Assembly: GCA_964539095.1 (NCBI GenBank)
Contig: CAZIFL010000007.1
Span: 36,736-100,735 of the forward strand
DNA: 64,000 nt
Reading direction: 5' to 3'
Source of the DNA: DAIPKP01 sp964539095
Lineage (GTDB): Bacteria > Synergistota > Synergistia > Synergistales > Aminiphilaceae
Under the pieces are notes generated by a model. That model saw only the letters and a program-made list of their open reading frames with translations, was not told where the DNA came from and ran no database searches. Positions 6,695-13,416 of the stretch are shown here, piece by piece (the first letter of the stretch is position 1; each line of letters opens with the position of its first letter). A program made the translations under genes and the position numbers.

Positions 6695-7735
6695 ATGACG
6701 ACGAAAAAGACAAAGAAAACCGGGGAACCAACGGAAAAACGCTACGATGATTCCCTCTGGAAAGAGACTCTTTCCCGTTTTTTCATCCCCATGCTTGAGG
6801 CGGTGCTTCCGGAGATGGCTCGAGAAGTGGATACGAGCCGCCCCGTTACCTTTCTGGATAAGGAGTTGCAACGCCTTGCCCGGTACAGTAAGAAATATCC
6901 CGGAGGCCCACCGGATTCCGGGCGTTTCGTGGATATGCTGGCGGATGTGCCTCTTCTTTCGGGAGAGCATGCCTGGATACTGCTCCATGCGGAGGTGCAG
7001 GGTTCCGGGGGGTGCGAAGAGTTTCCCCTCCGTATGCACCGCTACCGCTGTCTTCTGGAGAGCCGCTACAATCGCCCAGTGGCGGGGTTGGCCTTTCTTA
7101 CAGAGCCCCTCCCCACGGCCCATACCAGGGGATTCTACCGCTGGGAACGCTTCGGCTCCCGGGTAACCTATGAATACCCTGCCTTTAAGATCTACGAGGG
7201 GGATGAAGAGGCCCTGCAGAAGAGCCACAACCCCTTTCACCTCGCTCAATATGCTGCCCTGCAGGCATGGAAGCACCGAAGGCAGGATGCCCGAAAGCTT
7301 ATGTACATGAAAACCATGCTCGATATTCTGGACGAACGTGGATGGAGCCACGAGGAAAAGGCAGGGCTACTCTGGTTTATCGAAGGCATCATGCACATCA
7401 ACGACGGCCATCTTTGGGAAGAGTGGGAACACGAGTTAGATCACCGAAAGGAGGAGACCTCCATGTATATCAGCCTGATGGAACGAAAAGGCGTGGAGAA
7501 AGGCGTAAAGAAGGGTGTAGAGAAGGGCGTAAAGATAGGCGTAGAGAAGGGTATGAAAATAGGCGAAGAGAAGGGTGTGAAGATAGGCGAAGAGAAGGGC
7601 ATGAAAAAGGAGAAGCTCCACATGGCCCGGAGAATGCTCCAGGCGGGGGAATCCGAAGCAAAAATCCTTTTCTACACCGAGATCACCCCGGAGGAGCTTG
7701 AGGAGCTTCGGAAGGAGAACGGGGAGAATCGTTAG
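6695..7735 (+). CDS. Rpn-family recombination-promoting nuclease/putative transposase
   Basis: The product is 346 residues. It has DDSLWKETLSRFFIPMLEAV near the N-terminus, then the PD-(D/E)XK core GRFVDMLADVPLL...WILLHAEVQGSGG and a helical middle. A linker of tandem K-G-V/M-K-I/E-G-E repeats (about 7488-7610 at DNA level) precedes the end, then MARRMLQAGESEAKIL and an acidic tail. ATG 6695 has AAGGGGGA about 9 nt upstream; a longer in-frame start at 6638 would lie inside the promoter. Its N-terminal half is nearly the same protein as the truncated gene at 1-455. It is the only intact Rpn copy on the plus strand. Confidence 0.85.
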   Translation: MTTKKTKKTGEPTEKRYDDSLWKETLSRFFIPMLEAVLPEMAREVDTSRPVTFLDKELQRLARYSKKYPGGPPDSGRFVDMLADVPLLSGEHAWILLHAEVQGSGGCEEFPLRMHRYRCLLESRYNRPVAGLAFLTEPLPTAHTRGFYRWERFGSRVTYEYPAFKIYEGDEEALQKSHNPFHLAQYAALQAWKHRRQDARKLMYMKTMLDILDERGWSHEEKAGLLWFIEGIMHINDGHLWEEWEHELDHRKEETSMYISLMERKGVEKGVKKGVEKGVKIGVEKGMKIGEEKGVKIGEEKGMKKEKLHMARRMLQAGESEAKILFYTEITPEELEELRKENGENR

Positions 7736-7843
7736 CACGGCTGGCACGTCATGGAGTGAAATTGGCCCAGTGAAGGCAGCAGGTGCGGTAAACCCGGCAG
7801 GAGCAAAAGGAGGAGCAGCAGCAGAGCAGTAGCATCGGGAACC

Positions 7844-7874
7844 ATAGGAACAGTAGGAACGATAGGAACAGTAG
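7844..7874 (+). repeat. Short tandem repeat, 18-bp unit
   Basis: An 18-bp unit (ATAGGAACAGTAGGAACG) is present about 1.7 times, with an inner near-9-bp periodicity (RTAGGAACR). In one frame it encodes Gly-Thr-Ile/Val triplets. Confidence 0.8.
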
Positions 7875-7889
7875 TTACCGCGGGCGGAG

Positions 7890-7933
7890 AGCGCCAGAGC
7901 CCCGGAAAATAATGTTTCCGGGGCTCTGGCGCT
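7890..7933. terminator. Strong GC-rich hairpin, possible terminator between convergent Rpn genes
   Basis: Perfect 19-bp arms starting AGCGCCAGAGCCCCGG enclose a 6-nt loop. It lies between the 3' ends of the Rpn genes ending at 7735 (+) and 8063 (-). The downstream T content is modest (CTTTCGGGTCTTGGGGTTTT), so it may be a bidirectional terminator with weak U tracts. Confidence 0.7.
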
Positions 7934-8062
7934 TTCGGGTCTTGGGGTTTTGACTCCTGGATTCCTCAAGCCAGATCCAGACGAGGCCCGAAGGCTCTGA
8001 AGTAGCTCTGAAATCAGCGGGAGCTTTTGAAGTTGCCTTTGCCTCTAACTAGCCACTAGGCA

Positions 8063-9016
8063 CTATCCTTCCCCTGCCAGGGTGCGGATCTCTTCTTCCG
8101 TGAGACCGGTGAACTTTACGATGACAGACATGGCAAAACCTTCCCGGAGCATCTCCACCGCCAGGGTTTTGTTGCGTTCATTCCAGCCTTCCTTGTGCCC
8201 TTCCGTGCGGCCTTCCATGCGGCCTTCTTTTTTGCACTGTTCTCCGTAGTTTCCTAAGACCTGCATGATTTCCTCCTCCTCTTCTGCGAGTTCTCGTAGT
8301 TCCTGTAGGTATTCCTGCTGCACTTCTTCGCTTTCGATCTGCACTACCCAGTCGATGAAGAAAAAGAGCGCTTCGATTTCCTTACGGCGGTGCTTTTTCT
8401 TGAGCATGAGCCGGATGAGAGACATTTTGAAGCGCTTTCTTCGCTGGTCATCCCCTTTTTCCGCCCGAAGAGCCTTTTTGGCTGCCAGGAGCAGGGTGGC
8501 GAAGGGGTTGGGGTTGGCTTCGAGTTCTTTGTCGGGGTAATCCAAGATTTTGCAGGTGTTGAAGCTATAGCTGAGGGTGGTGCCGAAGAAGGAACGTTCG
8601 TAGCGGTTGGGACGGTAGTTTTTGTTGCCGTCCGTGAGAATGGCGAGGGCCGCCACGTCCTTTTCCCATTTTTCGGTGATGCGGTAGTAGTAGCGGAACA
8701 TGCGCTTTTCGAATTCCCGGATATCCTGGGGGCCGCTGCCGTATCCCTGCACTTCTACGTGGAGCAGGATGTAGGTTTCGGTACCGTCAAGAAGGTGTAC
8801 CTGAATGAGCATGTCCACGTAGCGTTTGTTTTTTTGTTCCGGGTTAAAGAGGTTCGCAAGCTCCTGTTCGAGAAAGAGGTTTTCCCGGCTCCAGTCTACT
8901 GCTTTATAGAGTTCCGGAAGGTGAAAGGCCACCATGGAGCGAAAGAGAGCATGGATGGCGTTTTTCCATATTCCGTCATTGAATTCCGGCACGCTGTTCC
9001 CTCCCCTTTTACTCAT
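8063..9016 (-). CDS. Rpn-family recombination-promoting nuclease/putative transposase
   Basis: This 317-residue protein carries the nuclease core YVDMLIQVHLLDGTETYILL then HVEVQGYG (Asp, E-x-Q). A helical central region and acidic stretch (LAEEEEEIMQVL) precede the linker EGRMEGRTEGHKEGW and the tail FAMSVIVKFTGLTEEEIRTL. It belongs to a different subgroup from the genes at 1-455 and 6695-7735. No Shine-Dalgarno precedes the ATG; a strong promoter ends only 11 nt upstream, so translation may be leaderless. The tail is shared with the relic at 6099-6247. Confidence 0.88.
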   Translation of the reverse strand: MSKRGGNSVPEFNDGIWKNAIHALFRSMVAFHLPELYKAVDWSRENLFLEQELANLFNPEQKNKRYVDMLIQVHLLDGTETYILLHVEVQGYGSGPQDIREFEKRMFRYYYRITEKWEKDVAALAILTDGNKNYRPNRYERSFFGTTLSYSFNTCKILDYPDKELEANPNPFATLLLAAKKALRAEKGDDQRRKRFKMSLIRLMLKKKHRRKEIEALFFFIDWVVQIESEEVQQEYLQELRELAEEEEEIMQVLGNYGEQCKKEGRMEGRTEGHKEGWNERNKTLAVEMLREGFAMSVIVKFTGLTEEEIRTLAGEG

Positions 9017-9027
9017 ACATTGTCATC

Positions 9028-9055
9028 ATTGTAATGTTTTGGTTTGGGGTGTCAA
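9028..9055 (-). promoter_or_regulatory. Promoter of the Rpn gene at 8063-9016, close enough for a leaderless mRNA
   Basis: On the minus strand TTGACA (9055-9050), a 16-nt spacer and TACAAT (9033-9028) form a near-consensus sigma-70 promoter. The ATG starts 11 nt beyond the -10, so transcription should begin within about 5 nt of the start codon. Confidence 0.75.
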
Positions 9056-9096
9056 TACGGGGGGATTATTTAATGCCGAGACCACCCCGAAGAGCC

Positions 9097-11466
9097 TTAG
9101 GGCTTCAGGAGAAGCAAAGGAAGCCCCAGCAGAAACATTCCCGGAAGATATCCCCCGGAGCATCCCCCGGAGGAGCCCCCAGAGAGCGGCTCTCTTTCAG
9201 AGTGGGCGTAGAGCACCACAAAGGCCCCGCTCATAAAACAGGGGCGGGGATCGGTATCGTGCTCTTTCTGATCCTCCAGGGTAAAGCCACAGGAGAGGAT
9301 TTTCAGGGGGCTCTCCGCCGGGGTGTATTCAGCCTCTTCGGCATCTTCGGCATTTCCGAACTCCCGAAGAGCGATCGGAGTGTAGCTTTCACCTGAGAGA
9401 GAATCCTCCCCTCTCCCGCCTTTGAGGAGAGCGAAGAAAAAAGGTTCTTCCGCATCCTCCGTCGTTTCCGAAAAGATGGTAAGGGGTACGGTAACGCTTC
9501 GGGAGGAGAGGCACGCCAGAGGGATCTCCTGGAAGCAAAAGGCCCCGAGAGATGTGAATACTCCCGAAGATCCCGGCGAGGCTCTCTGGGAAGAGATCGT
9601 CACCCCCGCCCCTCTCGGAGCATCTTTCGAGGCGCCTTTCGAGCTACCTTTCGGGAAGTTTGTCTCTGCAAGGAAGGACTCTAGGGCTTTTCGTAGGGGG
9701 CTTTGAGGGTTGCGGAGGTCTTCTTCGAGCTTCTGCACTTCCGGATCGGAGTCGTTCTCTTGGGGGAGGATCACCGCCCCCGTGGGGAGATCCCCCTGCA
9801 GGGCTCCTACGGTGAGAGCGGGGAGGTGAAGGGGGGTGCCACTGGGAAAAAGGGAAGGCAGCGGGGATGGAGAGGGAGCTACGGTAGGGGAAATGACTGG
9901 AAGAGGGGTGGGGATAGGGGTAGGAGTACTTTCGGGAAGGGGGGTGACGGTTCCCCCCGGAGAGGGGGCCGGAGTGGGGGTTTCTGTGGGCATGGGAGTT
10001 GCCGCAGGGGCGGAGGTGGGGGTAGGTAGCATCGTAGGGGTAGGGGCAAGCGTAGGTGTCGGCGCTGCGGTCGGAGCAGGTACAAGCGTAGGCGTCGGGG
10101 CAGGTGTAGGGGTTGCTGTTGGGGGGAGAAAGGCATAGGCTCCCTGATCGCTGTTCTCACCCTGGGGGCGAGAAACGCCCCGCTGATCCTCCGAGGGGAC
10201 GATAAGGGGTTTTCCCCCTACAAGATGCTCCCCAGGCTCCAGCCCTCTGTGGCGGGCAGGGCTGCCTTCCGAAAGAGCGCAGGTATGTGTCTCTCCTCCG
10301 TTATCCCCAAGCTCTTCAAGCTCGGGGTCCAGGTCGAAAATATCCACCCCTCCGGCAAAGCCTCCCTGCACAGTGCTGTGAGAAATCGTTAAACTCCCCG
10401 CAGAGAGAGCAATCTGACTTTCCGAAGCGCTGGCCTCATTTCCCCACACAATGGAGTTGAGCATCACAAGGGACGTTCCCGCCGCAGAGAGGGCACCTCC
10501 ATCCCGGGCCCGATTCTGCGTAAAGGTGGCGTGCACTACCTGCAGCATACTGGTACCGAAGCTATGCATGCCACCCCCCCACCCGACGGGGGCAGTATTA
10601 GCGTAGAAGGTGCAGTTGGTAATGTTCGATGTAGTGCTTTCGTACACCATAGCTCCGCCGTTTCCCTGGGCGTAATTTTCGCTGAAGGTGCATTGCTCCG
10701 CCTCCAGAACGCTGCTTCCATTGTAGATGGCTCCGCCGTTCAAAGCCTGGTTTTCGAGGAAGGAGACTCCCTGGAGCTGCATCGCCTTATTGTTGTAGTT
10801 GTAGAGGGCGCCCCCCTTTTGAGATGCCTGGTTGCCCATGATGGTGCTGTTTCGGAGTATCAGACTGCTACTGCTTGCGAAGATCCCTCCACCGTACAGG
10901 TGCGTGCCGCTGCCGTTTGCGTTTCCTCCGGTGATGATAAAGCCATCAAGAAGCGATCCTTTATTTTTGTTGAAGTCGAGAGTTACCACGTGATAGCTGT
11001 TGTTTGCAGAGTCGTTATCCCCCTGCAAATCGCCGGTGAGCGTGGTAGGGTATTGGCGCCAGTTTCGCTGGCTTCGGAGATCTTCGGTGCCCTGGAAGCC
11101 TCCGTAGAGGGAGATACCTCCGGGTATGAGAAAGGTGGCGGTTCGGGGATCTGCGGGGTTGGTTTTGTAGGATGGGGTGTAGCTCCCCCCGGCTATCCAA
11201 AGTTCGTCACCCTCCGCGACAATAGTCAAAGCCTCGGAGAGGTCGTTAAAGGCGGTCTGCCAGGAGAGGCCATCCCCTCCGGGCGGTGCCTGGGAATGCA
11301 CATAGCATAGCTTGGGCTGTGAAAAGGCAGAGAGGGGGGTTAGAAGAATCCATCCCCCGAGCAGAAGAAAGAGCCCTTTCCACGAGAGGGTTTTTCTTAC
11401 AGAGCGTTTCGTCCTGTTCCGGATGTTCACCATGTTCATGATATTCATGGCACTCACGATGTCCAT
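9097..11466 (-). CDS. Beta-helix surface protein with Pro/Thr stalk and Synergist-CTERM-like tail
   Basis: The product is 789 residues. The hydrophobic segment GLFLLLGGWILLTPLSAFS near residues 31-49 looks like a signal peptide. Residues about 50-440 form a right-handed beta-helix with polymorphic-outer-membrane-protein-like repeats (GGGIFASSSSLILRNSTI, CTFSENYAQGNGGAM) and end in the NSIVWGNEAS / DNGGETHTCALSEGSPARH region of choice-of-anchor proteins. A stalk of about 100 residues of P-T-P-A repeats follows, then an unassigned region. The end is SGGSSGGCSGGY, a hydrophobic run and KP, matching the Synergist-CTERM pattern of a Gly-rich Cys motif, membrane helix and short basic tail. It is probably surface-anchored after processing near the Cys. 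The start is uncertain because no good ribosome-binding site is seen; ATG 11445 is an alternative. Confidence 0.75.
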   Translation of the reverse strand: MDIVSAMNIMNMVNIRNRTKRSVRKTLSWKGLFLLLGGWILLTPLSAFSQPKLCYVHSQAPPGGDGLSWQTAFNDLSEALTIVAEGDELWIAGGSYTPSYKTNPADPRTATFLIPGGISLYGGFQGTEDLRSQRNWRQYPTTLTGDLQGDNDSANNSYHVVTLDFNKNKGSLLDGFIITGGNANGSGTHLYGGGIFASSSSLILRNSTIMGNQASQKGGALYNYNNKAMQLQGVSFLENQALNGGAIYNGSSVLEAEQCTFSENYAQGNGGAMVYESTTSNITNCTFYANTAPVGWGGGMHSFGTSMLQVVHATFTQNRARDGGALSAAGTSLVMLNSIVWGNEASASESQIALSAGSLTISHSTVQGGFAGGVDIFDLDPELEELGDNGGETHTCALSEGSPARHRGLEPGEHLVGGKPLIVPSEDQRGVSRPQGENSDQGAYAFLPPTATPTPAPTPTLVPAPTAAPTPTLAPTPTMLPTPTSAPAATPMPTETPTPAPSPGGTVTPLPESTPTPIPTPLPVISPTVAPSPSPLPSLFPSGTPLHLPALTVGALQGDLPTGAVILPQENDSDPEVQKLEEDLRNPQSPLRKALESFLAETNFPKGSSKGASKDAPRGAGVTISSQRASPGSSGVFTSLGAFCFQEIPLACLSSRSVTVPLTIFSETTEDAEEPFFFALLKGGRGEDSLSGESYTPIALREFGNAEDAEEAEYTPAESPLKILSCGFTLEDQKEHDTDPRPCFMSGAFVVLYAHSEREPLSGGSSGGCSGGYLPGMFLLGLPLLLLKP

Positions 11467-11544
11467 GCGCTATCTTTCGACAGTTCCGGTGGATCTTACG
11501 GAACCGCTCCTCCTTCCGCCCCTTTATTATTCTTGCCGTTCAGG

Positions 11545-11596
11545 TTTTTCTATTTTTTCTATTTTTTCTGTTTTTTCTTGTTTTTTCGTTGTTCTG
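11545..11596 (+). repeat. T-rich near-9-bp periodic tract
   Basis: Five runs of T(5-6) recur about every 8-10 nt, each preceded by CTA, CTG or CTTG. The tract lies downstream of the nucleotidyltransferase-fold gene and upstream of the beta-helix gene. On the transcribed minus strand it is A-rich, so it is not a terminator for either gene. Confidence 0.6.
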
Positions 11597-11636
11597 GCTC
11601 TTCAAATCACTCTCGCTCTGCTATTTTTTCTCGATC

Positions 11637-12167
11637 TCAGCGATGCCAGAGAAGCAAGCCTTTGGAGAGTTCCAGCGTTTTATCCAGTGTCTCCTGCTCC
11701 TTTCGGGAGAGCACCAGGGGGCGGATTTTGCGCTTTACCAGCTCCTCCGCCTTTTCCACGCACCCCTGCAAATTCGCCTTGTCGATATCCCCCACCAGCA
11801 CAAGATCAATAATGCCGCTGTCGTTCCCCTTGGCGTAGTCCCCCACGATGTAGACCGCTTCGAGATCTCCCAGATAGCCGAGAACCCGTTCGATCATCTG
11901 ATCAATCCCCAGGGTCTTGCGCACCAGGGCATGAATCTCCGGAAAGAGGGGGTGTGCAGGGTTGGCACCGTACATCTTGGTGCGCCCCTCCTGAGTAGCG
12001 TTGATAAGCCCCGCCTCGGTAAAACGGTTCAGCTCCACCCGCACCGCATTGGTGGATTCCCCAAACTCCTCTGCGAGTTCCCGGAGATAGGAGGTTACGT
12101 CGGGGTTGAAAAAGAACTTGAAGAGAAGTTTGATGCGTGTTTTCGATGTAATGAGAGCGTCTATCAA
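11637..12167 (-). CDS. Winged-helix regulator fused to a nucleotidyltransferase-like fold
   Basis: The protein is 176 residues. Residues 1-75 form a winged helix-turn-helix (SKTRIKLLFKFFFNPDVTSY, LAEEFGESTNAVRVELNRF, INATQEGRTKMYGANP). Residues 85-130 resemble a minimal nucleotidyltransferase fold (VYIVGDYAKGNDSGIIDLVL). The usual GS is GD and only one Asp of the D-x-D pair is visible, so catalysis may be lost and the domain may act as a sensor. GGAGG precedes the ATG. The promoter is overlaid by a palindrome that may be its own operator. Similar fused proteins are often found near surface-polymer genes; no target can be named. Confidence 0.7.
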   Translation of the reverse strand: MIDALITSKTRIKLLFKFFFNPDVTSYLRELAEEFGESTNAVRVELNRFTEAGLINATQEGRTKMYGANPAHPLFPEIHALVRKTLGIDQMIERVLGYLGDLEAVYIVGDYAKGNDSGIIDLVLVGDIDKANLQGCVEKAEELVKRKIRPLVLSRKEQETLDKTLELSKGLLLWHR

Positions 12168-12188
12168 AAGTATTCCTCCAGAAAAAAA

Positions 12189-12225
12189 GCCTTGTTTTGA
12201 GCAAAAATACTACTCAAAACAAGGC
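12189..12225 (-). terminator. Palindrome: terminator of the gsp operon and probable operator of the next gene
   Basis: Perfect 13-bp arms (GCCTTGTTTTGAG / CTCAAAACAAGGC) flank an 11-nt loop. On the minus strand the hairpin is followed directly by seven Ts, so it should terminate transcription coming from gspF (stop at 12255). It also covers the spacer and -10 of the next gene's promoter. Confidence 0.85.
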
Positions 12226-12232
12226 TTGTCAA
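12204..12232 (-). promoter_or_regulatory. Promoter of the winged-helix/nucleotidyltransferase-fold gene
   Basis: TTGACA (12232-12227), a 17-nt spacer and TATTTT (12209-12204) lie on the minus strand. The dyad arms at 12189-12201 and 12213-12225 bracket the -10, the placement expected of a repressor operator. Confidence 0.7.
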
Positions 12233-12254
12233 TGTGGAAGATACCTCCCCCCGG

Positions 12255-13415
12255 CTATGCGCCTCCCACCAGGGAAGATATGTCGAAGATGGGGAGAAGT
12301 ACCGAGACCACTACAAACCCCACCAAAACAGCGAGAATAAGCACCAGCAGGGGCTCCGCCAGATTGGCCATGCGCTCCATGGAGGATTCTGCCATCTCCC
12401 AGGCGGTCTCTGCGGCTTGCTCCATGGCTCCGGGAAGGTCGTTTCCCATCTCTCCCACCCGGAGGATGTAGATAAGGTCCTCCCCAAAGTTTCCCTGTTT
12501 TTCCAGGGCCGAGGCAAATCGGTACCCCTGACGTACCAGTTCCGCCACTTCGAGCCAGCGGTTGGGGTTGGGGGTATCCATGGGAGCCGCCATATCCAGG
12601 GCCTGCACCAGAGGGATGCCGGACTGCACCAGCGCCGCAGTCTGCCCCAGCACCAGGGAGCGGGCGATCTGCTCCCGGATATGACGAAAGAAGGGGAGCT
12701 TCCATTTCTTTTTGCGGCGCCTCAGAAGGAGGATTCCCAAAAGAAGCAGGATCAGAAAAGGGATACCGTAGCTTTGAACCCCCGAGGCGAACCCTAAAAG
12801 GATGCGGGTAGGGAGGGGAAGCGCTTTATCCATCTCCGAGAAGAGCCCCGCCAGCTTGGGGACCACAAAAACCACGAGAAAGGAGACCACCCCGGAGCCC
12901 ACGAAGAGCATCACTATGGGATAGGTAAGGGCCTTCTGCACCTTTTTGCGGAGCATCTGCTCCTGCCGGTAGAGCCCCGCCCCTCGCTGCAAAATGGGTA
13001 CCAGGGATCCGCTGTGCTCTCCCGAGGTGACCATTCCCACCAGCCCTTCGCGGAAGATGCCAAGATCTTTCATGGCCCCCGCCAGGCGCTTCCCCCCTGC
13101 AACCTCCTGATAAAGCCCTTCATAAATGCGTGAGAGCTGCCGTTCAGGAGATTGTTTTATAAGGAGCCGCAGGGCATCCGTGAGGTTGAGCCCCCCCTTG
13201 AGATACCCCGCCAGGCTTCGGCAGAAGAGGACATGGTTTTCGAGAGAGAGCTTTTTGAGCTTTGCTCCCTTTTTCTCCTCCTCCAGCGTAAGATCCACCG
13301 CCACAAGCCCCTGACGCTGGATCTCTGTGTAGGCGGCAGCTTCGTTGGTGGCATCCAAACGACGAGTGACGAGGTTTCCCTCCTGGGTATAGGCGCGGCA
13401 ACGATAACGCGGCAT
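12255..13415 (-). CDS. gspF: Type II secretion inner-membrane platform protein GspF
   Basis: This 386-residue protein forms the membrane platform that couples the GspE ATPase to pseudopilus assembly. It opens YRCRAYTQEGNLVTRRLDAT. Two homologous GspF domains follow at about residues 60-180 and 265-385, each ending in a membrane helix (IVMLFVGSGVVSFLVVFVVP; PLLVLILAVLVGFVVVSVLL). A third hydrophobic stretch and a basic RRRKKKWK loop lie between. It is the last gene of the gsp operon, one base after gspE, and is followed by a strong terminator. Confidence 0.93.
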   Translation of the reverse strand: MPRYRCRAYTQEGNLVTRRLDATNEAAAYTEIQRQGLVAVDLTLEEEKKGAKLKKLSLENHVLFCRSLAGYLKGGLNLTDALRLLIKQSPERQLSRIYEGLYQEVAGGKRLAGAMKDLGIFREGLVGMVTSGEHSGSLVPILQRGAGLYRQEQMLRKKVQKALTYPIVMLFVGSGVVSFLVVFVVPKLAGLFSEMDKALPLPTRILLGFASGVQSYGIPFLILLLLGILLLRRRKKKWKLPFFRHIREQIARSLVLGQTAALVQSGIPLVQALDMAAPMDTPNPNRWLEVAELVRQGYRFASALEKQGNFGEDLIYILRVGEMGNDLPGAMEQAAETAWEMAESSMERMANLAEPLLVLILAVLVGFVVVSVLLPIFDISSLVGGA

Positions 13416-13416
13416 A

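Larger units (their letters stand above)
7736..8062. other. Intergenic region with decayed Gly/Ala-rich coding repeats
   Basis: This 327-bp gap has no intact gene. About 7763-7830 reads on the plus strand as Gly/Ala/Pro-rich (GPVKAAGAVNPAGAKGG) until a stop. After a frame change, 7841-7909 reads GTIGTVGTIGTV. It may be the remains of a collagen-like or other Gly-repeat protein. The region also holds a strong hairpin at 7890-7933 and, at 7990-8062, sequence related to the flank of another Rpn copy. Confidence 0.55.

Noticed and set aside
9836..10138. Plus-strand Gly/Val-rich open frame
   Set aside because: It is the complement of the Pro/Thr stalk of the beta-helix protein; the repeat simply leaves several frames open.
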